From contig JAURVB010009280.1 of the NCBI GenBank assembly GCA_033002965.1, positions 86,307 through 150,306 of the forward strand: DNA of 64,000 nucleotides. The letters run 5' to 3'. The translations under genes were made by a program, and so were the position numbers. The notes under the pieces are model-generated. The model saw nothing but the letters and a program-made list of their open reading frames with translations, searched no databases and was not told the DNA's origin. Of this stretch, positions 35,242 through 46,174 are shown in pieces. Source of the DNA: Piper betle (taxonomy: Eukaryota; Streptophyta; Magnoliopsida; Piperales; Piperaceae). Numbering within the stretch: the first letter of the stretch is position 1; the number at the start of each line of letters is the position of its first letter.

Positions 35242-36831
35242 TGTAAAGACCCGAAAAAAAAATTTTCATTAGCTGGTTAAGTATGAATTACCTGGTTAAA
35301 TTGAAAAGTAATTTCTAATCGGACGATTCTAGTTGAATCAGTCGAGTCGAACACATTAATTATCCATTTAACCATTTAAGTGAACCATACCATTTAAGAG
35401 GTTGAGTGAAAAGGTTAAGTGAACCGTGTTAATTACCCAATTACCCGGTTAAAGGAATTATGGTGAAAGGGTGCTTCCACAAACCCTAGCCATCATTTAT
35501 TCTTTATAAAAGGAGAAGGGGTCGTTGAACCTAGGAAATACCAATGGATGATGGAGTGTCAGAATTTAATAAAGGGGTCGTTGAACCTAGGAAATACCAA
35601 TGGATGATGGGGTATGAGAATTTAATGGAGGGAATGGTTGATGTGTATATATATGCAGGAGGAGGGAGTATTTCATCCCTCATCTCCGTCCCAGGCGACC
35701 TCCCCATTACTGTGTGAGTATTTCATCCCTCATATCCGTCCCAGGCGACCTCCCCATTACTGTATTAGGGTTCACGGGTCACAGTCAGACGTAATCACAA
35801 ATCAGGTACATATAATAGGTAGAACATCGTATTTTCCTTGTTGGTAGCCTAGGTCGGCCTGAGCCCAGATTCGACTACCATGCACCGAGTGCAACCGGGG
35901 TCAATGAATTGACTCAGTCCGACACTAGGTCGTGTTATGTGCATGAATTTTGTAATGCATCGACATTGTTTTGGAGTAGTGATAGCCACCCCATAAAAAG
36001 GCTACGGCCGGGGTGAGTGAGGCACAGCGATTCCTCCATCGCACTGAAGTGCAGTGATAGCCGCCCCATAAAAAGGCTACGGCCGGGGTGTCTGAGGCAC
36101 TGGCACTAGAATTGGTAGTGAGAGCTTCCCCACAAACGGGGCATAACAATCACCTGAGTGTAGTGATAGCCGCCCCACAAAAAGGCTATGGCCAGGGTGT
36201 GCAAGGCATTGGCACTGGAGTGCAGTGATAGCCTCCCCATAAAAAGGCTACGGCCGGGGTGTGCGAGGCACTGGCACTAGAATTGGTAGTGAGAGCTTCC
36301 CCACAAACGGGGCATAGCAATCACCCGAGTGCAGTGATAGCTACCCCACAAAAAGGCTACGGCCGGGGTGTGCGAGGCACTGGCACTGGAGACGGTAGTG
36401 GTATCCTCCCCACAAAAAAGGCTACGGCCGGGGTGTGCGGATCACAGCGGATACCTCCTCCGCATTGTTTTGGAGTATAGCGGAATTGCTCCACCGCATA
36501 TTAAAATAAACTTAAGGAAATAGTGGAATGTACTTGTTTTATTTTATCTATTATACTACTTAGTGTTGTAATCACTAACGTGGAATTGCCTCCGCAGGTG
36601 TGCAGATACGAGATTAGGTGATTGACATCCAGAGTATGGAGCAAAATAAATATGAGGACTCCTTTTTTTGTTTAATTGAGAAATAAGTGTGGCTGCTGGG
36701 AAACGGTCCAAGACTGTGGGATCTTTATATATGTTATTATTTATAAAAAATGTTTGACATAATTACTTTACTTTTGAGTAACACCTAGCCAGTTAGGCCC
36801 ACAATATCGTGAAAATTGGCGGGTCGTTACA
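35242..36831 (+). repeat. 3' LTR of element D (1590 bp)
   Basis: TGTAAAGACCCG to GGTCGTTACA. It contains two local tandem duplications, one of about 59 bp at 35517-35630 (GAACCTAGGAAATACCAATG repeated) and one of about 52 bp at 35665-35765 (TCCGTCCCAGGCGACCTCC repeated). It also holds the hairpin array at 35980-36445. Confidence 0.93.
35980..36445. repeat. Hairpin tandem array in 3' LTR of D
   Basis: Six units with GGCTACGGCCGGGGTG, at about 36006, 36081, 36191, 36251, 36361 and 36426. Spacing 75, 110, 60, 110, 65 is nearly the mirror image of the array in the solo LTR, which lies in the opposite orientation. The 5' LTR keeps one unit. Confidence 0.88.
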
Positions 36832-36836
36832 CCCAG

Positions 36837-36893
36837 GATTTCAAAATCACATTAAAAATATGGCTAAATATTGTATACTTTAAACACTTAAGT
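36837..36893 (-). repeat. 5' LTR of element C, part 2
   Basis: Resumes after D with the end segment AATATTGTATACTTTAAACAC shared with the 3' LTR at 21592-21612. It ends TTAAGT instead of CGCA, next to the target duplication GTGGT. Confidence 0.82.
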
Positions 36894-37620
36894 GTGGTAC
36901 GCTATGTCGATCTCATAGTTTGCTAACATCTCTAGCCATCTTCTTGTTTGTTGTTCAAATCCTTCTGTGTGAAGATATATTTCAGACTCTGGGGATCAAT
37001 CAAAAGTTTGAAAGATGTTTTATATAAGTAGTGCCTCCAAATTCTAAAAGTGAATATAACTACTACAAGCTCCAGGTTGTGTGTAGGATAGTTACGCTTA
37101 TGCACCTTGAGCTGGCAAGATTCATAGGCTACAACCTTATCCTCCTACATCAAAACACAACCTAAGCCAATTTCTAAGGCATCTATATAAACTACAAAGT
37201 CCTTGTGTCCCTCAGGCAATATGAGGATAGGCACCGAAGTGAATCTCTCTTTTAGCATCGTAAAACTCCTCTCACACTCATCCGTGCATCTGAACCATTC
37301 CTCCTTCCTAGTTAGCCGTGTAAGAGGGGCTGCTATAGAAAAGAAATCCTGAATAAACCGTCTATAGTATCCGGCTAGGCCTAGGAAACTCCAAACCTCT
37401 GTAGGTGTCTTTGGCTATTCCCACTGCTTCTATCTTGGTTGGGTTTACTGAAATGTCTAGTGCCAAGATGATATGGCCAAGAAAGTGCACTTCTGACAAC
37501 CAAAAACTGCACTTCAAAAACATCTCGTACAATATATACTCTCTTAGTGTCTGCAACACCATCCTTAGATGCTACTCATGCTCTTCCCTTGATGAAGAAT
37601 ATACCAGTATGTCGTTATAC
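36894..37620 (-). pseudogene. Element B RNase H and RT thumb
   Basis: Plus-strand text matches element A 180-900 with frequent substitutions and small deletions. Minus-strand translation at 37362-37562 gives [20 protein letters not shown] and HFLGHIILALDISV. RNase H motifs are visible but interrupted. The left edge rejoins 20571 across element C. Confidence 0.82.
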
Positions 37621-38264
37621 TATTATGTCATCCACGAAGATGATCACAAACTGGTCTAGGTATGGACTAAACACTCTGTTCATCAAGTCCATAAATGTTG
37701 CTGGGCATTGGGCAATCCAAAAGGCAATACCAAAAATTTGTTGTGTCCATATCTCATCCTGAATGCAGTCTTCTGAATGTCTTATGCTCTAATCTTCACT
37801 TGGTAGTATCCTGATCTCAAATCAATCTTCGTGAAAATGACTACTAAGCTCAACTGATCAAATAGGTCATCAATGCGAGGAAGAGGGTATCTATTCTTAA
37901 TAGTCGAATGTTTTAGCATCCTGTAATCAATGCATAAATGCATGCTTCCATCCTTCTTCCTCAAGAATAACACTGGTGCACCCCATGGGGAAACACTCTA
38001 TTTGATGAATCGTTGATCCAATAGTGTCTGTAACTGTTCCATGAGTTCCTTTAGCTCAAGAGGTGTCATCCTGTATGGAAATCTTGAGATCGATGTTGTG
38101 CATGTCATCAACTCGATGGCGAGGTTTACCTCTTTGTTTGGTGGCAATCCAGTAACCTCTTCAGGGAATACGTTAATGAATTCTCTGACCAATGGAATCT
38201 CTTCAATGCTCAACTCGTCTCCTGAACCACTTTGCTTAGCCAAAATTAACGTTGCCATTATCAT
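37621..38264 (-). pseudogene. Element B RT palm and fingers
   Basis: 37782-37973 reads [20 protein letters not shown] and [20 protein letters not shown]. 37998-38264 reads the RT leader FPEEVTGLPPNKEVNLAIEL. The piece with the catalytic VDD motif (about 37600-37660) is disrupted by insertions. It aligns collinearly with 825-1550 of element A. Confidence 0.83.
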
Positions 38265-38800
38265 CTCACTGCCTTTGTCTAGCTATCTCAATTCATTCTG
38301 ATAGGATATCTTTCCTTGTTCTCTATCTCTGCCTTGACCTTGGAAGAAAAAGTGACGTCTTTCATGGCAGAAGGTCACCATCTTTCTTTAACAATCTATC
38401 ACAGCTCCTTCCTTGGACATCCATTTCATCCAAAATATCACATCAAATTCTTGTAGCTTGAACAATATCAAATCGGCTACAAGTTGTCGCTATTGAATTT
38501 CAACAGGAACATTACACACACACTCGCCGGTAGCTATCACACTACCGGCGGGAGTGGACACTAATAGTGAATGTCCTAACTCCTCTATCTTACATCCATT
38601 TCCACTTGTGTGCATACATGAAATAAAAGAGTGTGTACAGCCAAAATCAAATAAGACACGTGCAGGTACAAAACCTACTGGAAGCGTACCTGTCACTACT
38701 GTTGTGTCCTCAAGTGCCTCTGCCATAGTGGCTGCATACATCCTCGTTGGCTGCTATTGTGCTGGGGTAGGAGGTGCTGCTGGTGGTATAGCTTGATTTT
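38265..38800 (-). pseudogene. Element B protease
   Basis: 38490-38741 contains LFDFGCTHSFISCMH. The active site D-S-G seen in A is D-F-G here (D32-F33-G34), which should inactivate it. The frame ends at TAG 38490-38492, the same place as the TAG at 1767-1769 of A. The segment after it (38300-38488) continues with the [12 protein letters not shown] stretch before RT. Confidence 0.85.
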
Positions 38801-38829
38801 GAGCTCGTGGTGCCTCTTGTCTACCCCTC

Positions 38830-40490
38830 TGCTGCCCGGCTTGACTGCAGCCATGTACCCTCTCTGATTTAGTCCCCTTTGCTATTATATCAGTGGCTAT
38901 TGGTCTTCGCCTCTATGGTCTTGACCTTGGCCTTGTTGGCCTCTTTGCTGTGGTTGCTACTAGGGAGCTGAGAGTGCAAGTATCTATAGAGGTGCTAGGA
39001 GTGTCAACTGTTGGGTCTGGCCAGTTGGACAAGTTGTGGCTTTATGCCCTAGCTTACCTCAACTATAGCACATCCTAGCGTCAACTCTGCAATCTGCAGC
39101 CCAATGTCCTAGCTGACCGCAACTATAGCAATCATTCCTGCCTACTCAAGATTCAACTCCATGATGACATTGGCAACTCTGACAGAAGGGTGCTCTGTAG
39201 CCCTGAACTTGGCCATCCATAGCGCTCATGGCAATTGTTGCATCTATTCAATGTCTCTGTTGTGCTCCTTGCTCTGGCTAATATGGCCTTGGATGTTGCT
39301 ACCTATGGTCAAAATCCCGGCGAGGTCTAGCAGCTATAACATGTTCTGCCTGGCGTGCAGCTCTCACAACATCACCGAAGGTAGCAAACTTCCTATCCAA
39401 ATAGGCCATCCTGATCTCGTGATGGAAGCCTTCATAAAATCATTCTATCCTTCTTCCTTTGGTGGTGACTAAATTTGGTGCAAATCTCTCCAGAGCTCTA
39501 AACCTAATCTCTTATTGCACCACTGTCATGGGTCCTTACCTCAAGGTCTGGAATTCCTGCTCCTTCCTCTTCCTGACATTTGGCAGAAAATACTTTCCAT
39601 CGAATTCCTCTCTAAATTCCTCCCAAGTGATGTCCTGGGGTTGACGGTGAGCAAATGTGGAATTCTGCACTAAATGCCACCATACTCTAGCTCATCCTTG
39701 AATGCCCCTGTAATAATGCGTACATTATGCTCCATCAGGCATTCCATACTACCAAACACTCATATGGCTGACGATATCCACAGGAATGCCTCCTCTACAT
39801 CCAACTTCTCAAAGAAAGGTCATCCATCATTCTTCATGAACCTTTCGTACTACCACAGTTCTAGATTCTTTGCATCCACTGGGCTGTTCCTTCTCCTTGT
39901 TCGTACTGTGGTCTTGTACCAGCAGGTACACTATCAAATCCTGTAGCTCCACTTCCACCTGCAGTTTGTCTGCTACCTGCTACTACTGGTCCACCAATGT
40001 TTGGTCTTATCCTCGCCTGAAGTGGGGTATACAAAGGAGCTGTTGTTGGAGTAGCTCTTTGTTGTAGTAGTGGAGGAGGAGGCGGCAGCTATAAAGGGCC
40101 CATAGGAACTAGTGGCTCTCCTCGTGCCTCATCATCCACTATTGGCTTCTTGTTAGCTCTAGCTACTGAGAGGTTATTTGTCTGAGCTCTCTCCTGAATT
40201 CCTCTTGGTGCTACTGCATTTGTATTTGTACCTTAGCCAATCTGGTAATTGCTGAATCTCTCCCCTATCAACTACTTCTGCTGTAGTGACTATCACATCA
40301 ACTGTCTCGGTGACGGCTCTCACTACATAGGCTAGTCGAAACCAGCACACTGGTCCCTACTGGTGGCATGATGGTCCCCAATCGACTAAATGTTGTGTCA
40401 CTGTGATCATGTTTGAAACTGTTCTGTCTAGGTAGTGGGGGAGATGGGGCTCTAGTCTGTGTCCTATGAGTCTATCTCACCATTCATCTA
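38830..40490 (-). pseudogene. Element B gag remnant
   Basis: Collinear with A gag. Near 39030-39150 two CCHC knuckles are visible on the minus strand, CYSCGQLGHWAADC and a second one with a stop in place of its second Cys. Capsid text lies at about 39450-39830, interrupted by stops. A has an additional partial knuckle here. Confidence 0.75.
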
Positions 40491-40643
40491 GCAATCCTTG
40501 CTCTAACCTGCTCACACTATCGCACCACTGATTGGTAAGAAATTTGCAACAAAAAAATCAATAAGACAGAAAAATACCTGTCAAAACCACTCGGAACAGA
40601 TGTAACATGTAATGCATCTACTATTTTAATCAACCAAGAGTTA

Positions 40644-40655
40644 GCTCTGATACCA
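40644..40655 (-). other. Primer-binding site of element B (tRNA-iMet)
   Basis: Minus strand TGGTATCAGAGC, four bases from the LTR start at 40660. Confidence 0.9.
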
Positions 40656-40659
40656 CTCC

Positions 40660-40822
40660 TGTAACACCCTTTTTTGGTTCACCCGTGAACCGACCTAAAT
40701 TTGTCACTGGCGACCGAACCATTCACTAATCTACTGGATTCAGTTAAGCCGACCTGGATCTACCCTCAGCGTCTTAAGATGGTGATGTCACATGCAAAAC
40801 ATGGATGAGATGATTGGGTTCA
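40660..40822 (-). repeat. 5' LTR of element B, truncated to about 163 bp
   Basis: TGTAACACCC start, then matches LTR A and the left LTR of B up to GATTGGGTTC, where homology stops abruptly and unrelated sequence begins. This deletion removed about 2.7 kb and the right target duplication. Confidence 0.85.
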
Positions 40823-41640
40823 AAGGTGGATGCTGGACAGCGGACTTATAGTCAGATACTCGTAGTTGTCAAACCTTCCAAGGGAACTTGGTTCCAAGCT
40901 CTAATTAAAAATTTTGACAAGAATGTAAGCATGCAAGTAGAGCGGGGAGAAGAAGGAATTAAACTTGGGATGCCTATTTCAACAAAAATGCTTGTTGAAC
41001 CACAAGTATTCCCTCGAGTATTGAGGTATCTCCCACATTAGAGTTTCTCGAAGAACTGAAGAAAACCAAAGAAATACTAGAAAAGCTTTTGGCATTTTGC
41101 AAAGCATCAGCATAAATGGAATTCAGCCAGCGCTAACAAATGACAAGCGCAATAATCCGGACACTTCTAACTTTCTTGTGCCCTCTGAGCCTTTCTTTGC
41201 ACGTACACCTAGCATCTCTACAAAGGCCGCAACTCAACAAAGAAGAAAGTGCCGCATGCAGCTAGCAAAGTTCCAGTCACAGTAGGAACAAAAGAAAAAA
41301 AAGGTTCCGCCTCAATCAACTGATCCAAGCATAGCAAAAGAAAAGTAGGCAGCAACTGATGAGTCTGATGAAGAAATTACAGCTCACCTTGGAGGAGCCG
41401 AACCTCTGTCCAATTTCTGAGAGAAACATTTGGGGTGAGAAAGCTAAGAATCATGCCCTAAATGCAGAGGCCATGAATGCCCTATTTTTGCTTCAAGTGA
41501 AACTGAATATACAAGGGTTTTAAATTATCTCACAGCCCATAGATTTGGAAGCTCCTTGAAGTGATACATGAAGGAACATGACAAGTGAAGGAATCAAAGA
41601 TTAGCCTCCTCACCTCCTAACACGAGACTTTTAAAATGGA
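40823..41640 (+). pseudogene. Unidentified coding remnant
   Basis: After the break in LTR B, one frame stays open to 41041 and reads GQRTYSQILVVVKPSKGTWF and GEEGIKLGMPISTKMLVEPQ. After a shift it continues with EELKKTKEILEKLLAFCKAS, a probable coiled coil, then a Lys/Ser-rich stretch and an acidic end (DESDEEITAHLGG). It does not match any gypsy or Copia domain I know. It could be an ORF1-like protein of another transposon or a decayed host gene. Frames shift at least twice and stops are present. I assign no function. Confidence 0.4.
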
Positions 41641-42306
41641 AGGAGTTGTTAAAGAGTAAGTTTTGATAGATGAAATTGTAATTTACTTCGTTTACAAAAG
41701 ATGTTCTTTCCCTCTCGTTCTTTCCTTTCTTTCTCTTGTATATCTCCTACAGAAACTGTAGCTTATGCCAATATTCAATACAGTGGGAAATTTTCTTTTC
41801 CTAAAAACTTCAACATGGTATAAAGAGGTCTCTCGTGGCGGGGATAATCTCCATCAAATCCTCATTGCCACTGATACCATTCTTCTCCGTGCAATGTCTC
41901 GCCGTCGTCAAAACTCGATTTGTTGCTACAGTTTTCCTACACCCTCTTCTCTTTCGATTGCGAGTCGTTCTTGCCTTCAATGTCATTCTTAATGTTGGCA
42001 TAGAGATTCTTGTTCTACTTTGTTATCGATTTTGATTTCCATCAGAGTTGTGTTGCTTGGTTGTGATTGCTATTGTTCAATCTGTGCAAAATTGTTTCCT
42101 GTTTCACCATGGTTCCAACTGGTAATGACACATAAAATCCCACTCCTTCGGAGGTGATGACAAATAGATCTGGTTCTCAAAGTTCCGATCAATTTGCATC
42201 GCAAGTGCCGTCTGAAATGTTGAGGTTCATCACAAGTTCACATCCTCAACCACTTGGCAATAGACATTTGGAAATTCCTTCCTAGGACAATCTTCCATGT
42301 CGAGTT
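41641..42306 (+). mobile_element. Copia 5' fragment: LTR end, PBS and start of gag
   Basis: The pyrimidine-rich end of a candidate LTR (to about 41815, ending AACA) is followed by TGGTATAAAGAG (41816-41827), a decayed tRNA-iMet PBS. A leader of about 280 bp leads to ATG at 42109, with MVPTGNDT and, after an in-frame stop, PSEVMTNRSGSQSSDQF. This low-complexity Ser/Pro-rich opening resembles plant Copia Gag. It is cut at about 42306 by the TRIM array. Confidence 0.5.
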
Positions 42307-42312
42307 ACTCAC

Positions 42313-43800
42313 TGTGTTATCTTTTAGGCCCTTTGGCCCCCCAAAAGGGACTTGCAATAGGTGTCACAGGTCTCTCTTAATTCAAAATTTAGCTCAAAAA
42401 ATAAGGATTTTCCATTATCCTATATACTAGTCATCACCAACATTATCCACGACCAATGTTGGATAAACTTAACAACTCCCCTTCACACATTGGGCAATCC
42501 CAAAATCATCATTGTCTGACATTCTCCCTTTCATCAGCCGGAACTCACATATCATCACATGGCAATCGAGTTACTCACTGTGTTATCTATTAGGCCCTTT
42601 GGGCACTGAAAAGGGACTTGCAATAGGTGTCACGGTTGCAATAAGTGTCACGGGCTTCTTTTAATCCAAAAGCTAGCTCAAAGAATAAGGATTTCCCATC
42701 AGCCTATATACTAGTCACCAGCATCATCCATAACCGATGTGGGATAAACCTAACTCTCATTTACACATTGGGCGATCCCAAAATCATCATTGTCTGGCAA
42801 TCTCCCTTTCATCAGACATAACTCACATATCAACACCTGGCAATCGAGATACTGTGTTATCTGTTAGGCCCTTTGGGCCTCCAAAAGGGACTTGTAATAG
42901 GTGTCACGAGCCTCTATGTTATCTTTTAGGCCCTTTGGGCCCCCAAAAGGGACTTGCAATAGGTGTCACGAGCCTCTCTTAATCCAAAAGCTAACTCAAA
43001 GAATAAAGATTTCCCATTAGCCTATATACTAGTCACCGACATCATCCACGATCGATGTGGGATAAACCTAACAACTCCCCTTCACACATCGGGCGATCCC
43101 GAAATCATCATCGTCTAGCAATCTCCTTTTCATCAGACTTAGACGGAACTCACGTGGCAATCTCCCTTTCATCAAACTCAAACAGAACTCACATGGCAAT
43201 CCCCCTTTTATCAAACAGAACTCACATATCATCACCTGGCAAACTCTCCTCAAATCATCAGGTTGAACCCATGAAGGAAACTTCCACGATCGGCGTAGGC
43301 ATAACCCAGCTTTGATACTACTATTGGGCCCTTTAATCCCCTAAAAAAGGACTTGCAATATGTGTCACAGGCCTCTCTTAATCCAAAAGCTAGTTTAGGT
43401 AATAAGGCTTTCCTATTAGCCTATATACAAGTCACCAACATCCTCTACAACCGATGTAGGATAAACCCAACAACTCCCCTTCACACATCGAGCGATCCCG
43501 AAACTATCATCGTCTAGAAATCTCCCCTTCATAAAATGAAAGTCACATATAATCACCTAGCAAGCTCCCCTTAAATCATCCGGAACTCACATATCATCAC
43601 CTAGCAAACTCATTTTAAATCATCAGATGGAACCCATGAAGGAAACTTCGATAATCGGCTTAGGCAAAACCCGAATCCAGCCTGGCTTTGATACCACTGT
43701 TAGGCCTTTTAGGCCCCTAAAAGGGACTTGCAATAGGTGTTACGGGCCTCTCTTAATCCAAAAGCTAGCTGAAAGTATAAAGCTTTCCCATTAGCCTATA
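42313..43800 (-). mobile_element. Tandem TRIM-like array: LTR-internal units repeated
   Basis: Five LTR copies are recognisable by TTAGGCCCTTTGGGCC at 42324, 42591, 42864/42926, 43324 and 43700. Two full LTRs (42923-43073, 43322-43472) are each 151 bp and end CCTAACA or CCCAACA. To the right of these LTRs lies minus-strand polypurine TGTGAAGGGGAGT (for example 43474-43486). To the left of the last two lies a tRNA-Met-like PBS (minus TGGTATCAAAGC at 43685-43696, TAGTATCAAAGC at 43309-43320). The order is thus LTR, 110-250-bp internal, LTR and so on, with no coding capacity. The rightmost LTR stops at about 43800; LTR 3 has a 62-bp partial duplication. Confidence 0.78.
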
Positions 43801-44035
43801 TCATAATTGGTGAATCTATTTTATCTCTCGAGTCTTTTTTATTGTAAAAGATCGTGTTGATCTTGTGGGGTTATTGTAACACTAATCGGGTATGATTAGA
43901 GGGCGTATGCATGCACTAGTGGCTAGGAGATACATTGGGTGTGGAGTTAGTGTGAATGGTTGTAAATTAATTGTTTGGTATGGCTTGTGAAGTCAAGCCT
44001 AAGGTCAAGGGTTGAAGGACAAGCATGCTTTGTGA
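43801..44035. other. Unassigned spacer
   Basis: AT-rich, no ORF and no recognised repeat. GTAACACTAATCGGG near 43876 may be a decayed LTR end, but no pairing was found. Confidence 0.3.
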
Positions 44036-44306
44036 AGTAAAAAAGGGTTCCAAACACACGACAAACATTCTAGACTTGCAAGAAACTCAATAATCAAACT
44101 AGACTCGATTCAAATAAACATAAAAAATAAGAGCTGAGATGGCATGGTGTCTAGCCAAGCGGTGCGGAGCACCATGAGAGACTAGGGTCGTGGCTCAAAT
44201 ATACCACACCATAAATATGCATGTGGAAAAAAGGGTCGGGCAAGCAACTTGAATTGAGTCAATACTGAACCAAAATTGTTAGGCAAACCCCCCCCTTCCC
44301 CCACTT
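44036..44306 (-). repeat. End of a 3' LTR (element F) and polypurine tract
   Basis: 44036-44285 matches the ends of 11238-11490 and 60332-60556 (for example CAAACTAGACTCGATTCAAATAA). Right of it, minus-strand CTTAAGTGGGGGAAGGGGGG (44288-44307) is a polypurine tract, so this is the inner end of a 3' LTR of a minus-strand element. The outer part of this LTR is missing. Confidence 0.6.
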
Positions 44307-46169
44307 AAGAAAATTTTGTCATAGGAATTTACATAAGTGGGTAAAAACACACAACTACAAGCTGCAAACATATATACAACCAGCCATGCACACATGGTGC
44401 AAAAATTTGTCGAAACATCAATCTCCGAGACACACAGTCCAAGAAGTGTACAGATGTTAAGAAGTTCAATTATAGAATCTTACATCCACCAATCACATTG
44501 GTCAAGCAATCATAGAACGAACGAGTACCACCCTCTAAGCACATAACTACCAAAAGCACACTGTTACTAGGACATACTTATCGAAAGGAGTCTGGCATTG
44601 TCTAAGGGTTATATCATGCATACATTTGCATGCGTAACTAGAGTACGTAATAATACTCTCCTTTTCTTCAAAAGGATAGATGTAGTCCAAGGTGTGATCA
44701 TTAGAAAAAGGTGATCTAACAAAATCTACCACATACGCCTCAAAAAATATGGTGGTCTAGAGGTCAAGCTAGCTTCATGTTGCATTAGGACATGCAAAGG
44801 GATACCCCGGAACAAGGGCATCATGACTGGTTACCTTGGACAAGGGCATATAGGAGGTTGATTATAAGATACAATCACTATGTCATCACCTAAAGCCATG
44901 TAATGAAAAATATGTATACAGTGATAAAGTAGTATAAAAATGTGGACGGTCAAGGCGACATCAATTCTGAAGTACCATTATTGTCGTTTACTATGGATCT
45001 GACCATCATCCCCGAAAACTACAATGCAAACATCCAGAAGGACGGCTCCTAGAGCTCTAGGCTAATCACTATACAGTAGGCAAGTGTTTCTTGATTGAGT
45101 ACTAGTTACATGCATTCTAGTGGATGGTGAACAATCATCCCGAAGAACCTCTATCACACCTCTGGTCAATGGTAACCCATAGCAAAATTGGATAAGTGTC
45201 TCATCGCTTCGTTTGTTCTTGTAATGGGTCATCCCATACCAATTTATAGTACTCCATCTAGACTCACTTAGCTACTACCACTATGGTAGACTCACAAGTA
45301 GGGCTATAAATGGTCATATGGATGCTAGTACAACGCAAAGGTGCACACCATAGAAATATATAATACTACACACCCACATCTCTAAAGCCGGGTGCCCACC
45401 TATATGCTAGTGTAGGCAACCTGGATCTCTGACCTCGGCCTAACTGCACTGGTGGTCGCCCATCTGTTTGCCTAGATGCTAAACTCTATACTGTCCATCT
45501 ATCATACTATGAGGTTGATTGTCTTACTTATCTCATTTTCATATACCGCAGAATCAATGACATACAATTGTTTCATCTCAATCTCTGATTCTTGCACTTA
45601 ATTACTAGTCATATTGTTCAATCTATATTCCTTTTCTTATAGTTTCTACCATATAGCATAACCATATTTTTTTCCTTCCATGAAACTACAGTACTCTATC
45701 GTTCACTTATTTATCCTACCACTATCCCACTATAGCATACTGGCTCAATTGTAGCCAAGGCACTTGGATGATGGTTGAGCTATTCAGATGATGATCAAGC
45801 TACTCTGCTTACATGCAAGCTAATATCTAATGACTGACTACCGAACTCTACTAGCTCATATGTTATTTGTCCATTTTAGCTTGTTCCTTACCAAAGTTAT
45901 CTCATATTTTTGCGACTTCTAACTGATAGTGCATAGGAGACCATACTGGCGGCTACACTGTTAGCCTATCTATTTGCCTACCTGATGATCCAATAAAGAT
46001 GATGGTCATGTTCAAACTATCTTCAACCTCTAGGGTGGTCTTTTACACTCATACAATGGTTCATCTCTATGGATGCAACTAGTGTCCCATCGTGACTCTA
46101 ATTGACTCGCAAATGACTCATTAATTTGACAAAAGGAGAATTTGTCATGAGGTGTCTCTAGGATCTACT
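44307..46169 (-). other. Probable decayed interior of element F
   Basis: No frame longer than 69 codons and no recognisable pol motif. It is taken as ruined interior because it lies between a polypurine tract (44.3 kb) and a gag knuckle (47.2 kb). Confidence 0.35.
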
Positions 46170-46174
46170 GGGGT

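Larger units (their letters stand above)
29344..36831 (+). mobile_element. Element D: full-length but defective Ty3/gypsy element (7488 bp, TSD CCCAG)
   Basis: 5' LTR 29344-30369, gag 30596-31681, PR, RT, RNase H, integrase to 35176, polypurine tract 35229-35241, 3' LTR 35242-36831. The target duplication CCCAG is intact on both sides (29339-29343, 36832-36836). The integrase tail VKVLWRNQGLEEATWE suggests a chromovirus. It is opposite in orientation to its host C. The two LTRs differ by roughly five percent where they align. The 5' LTR has two deletions. Pol has at least five in-frame stops and three frameshifts. Confidence 0.95.
20577..36893 (-). mobile_element. Element C: Athila-like gypsy element, hosting element D
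   Basis: Flanked by GTGGT (20572-20576 and 36894-36898) inside the RNase H of B. Order on the minus strand: 5' LTR (right, 28212-36893 with D inside), gag, PR, RT, RNase H, integrase, a 1.4-kb non-coding 3' region, 3' LTR (20577-21620). The Gag motif CEWCGQGHSIGQC followed by VNYVGNF, the protease CDLGSSINLMP and the RT leader AWTIADIKGI are typical of Athila. Its own length without D is about 8.8 kb. No envelope-like ORF is seen. All genes are interrupted. Confidence 0.92.
13282..40822 (-). mobile_element. Element B: Ty3/gypsy element, same family as A, with nested insertions
   Basis: Reading right to left: truncated 5' LTR (40660-40822), PBS (40644-40655), gag (about 40490-38830), PR, RT and RNase H (38760-36894), integrase (20571-19883 and 17176-16200), then the 3' LTR (13282-16188). 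It is split by the solo LTR (17177-19877) and by element C (20577-36893). Removing both with one copy of each target duplication brings the two RNase H halves and the two integrase halves together. All genes are full of stops, so it is dead. Confidence 0.88.

Noticed and set aside
42313..43800. 5S-rRNA-containing Cassandra TRIM
   Set aside because: The LTR carries a CCGATGTGGGATAAACC segment but no recognisable 5S A box, intermediate element or C box.
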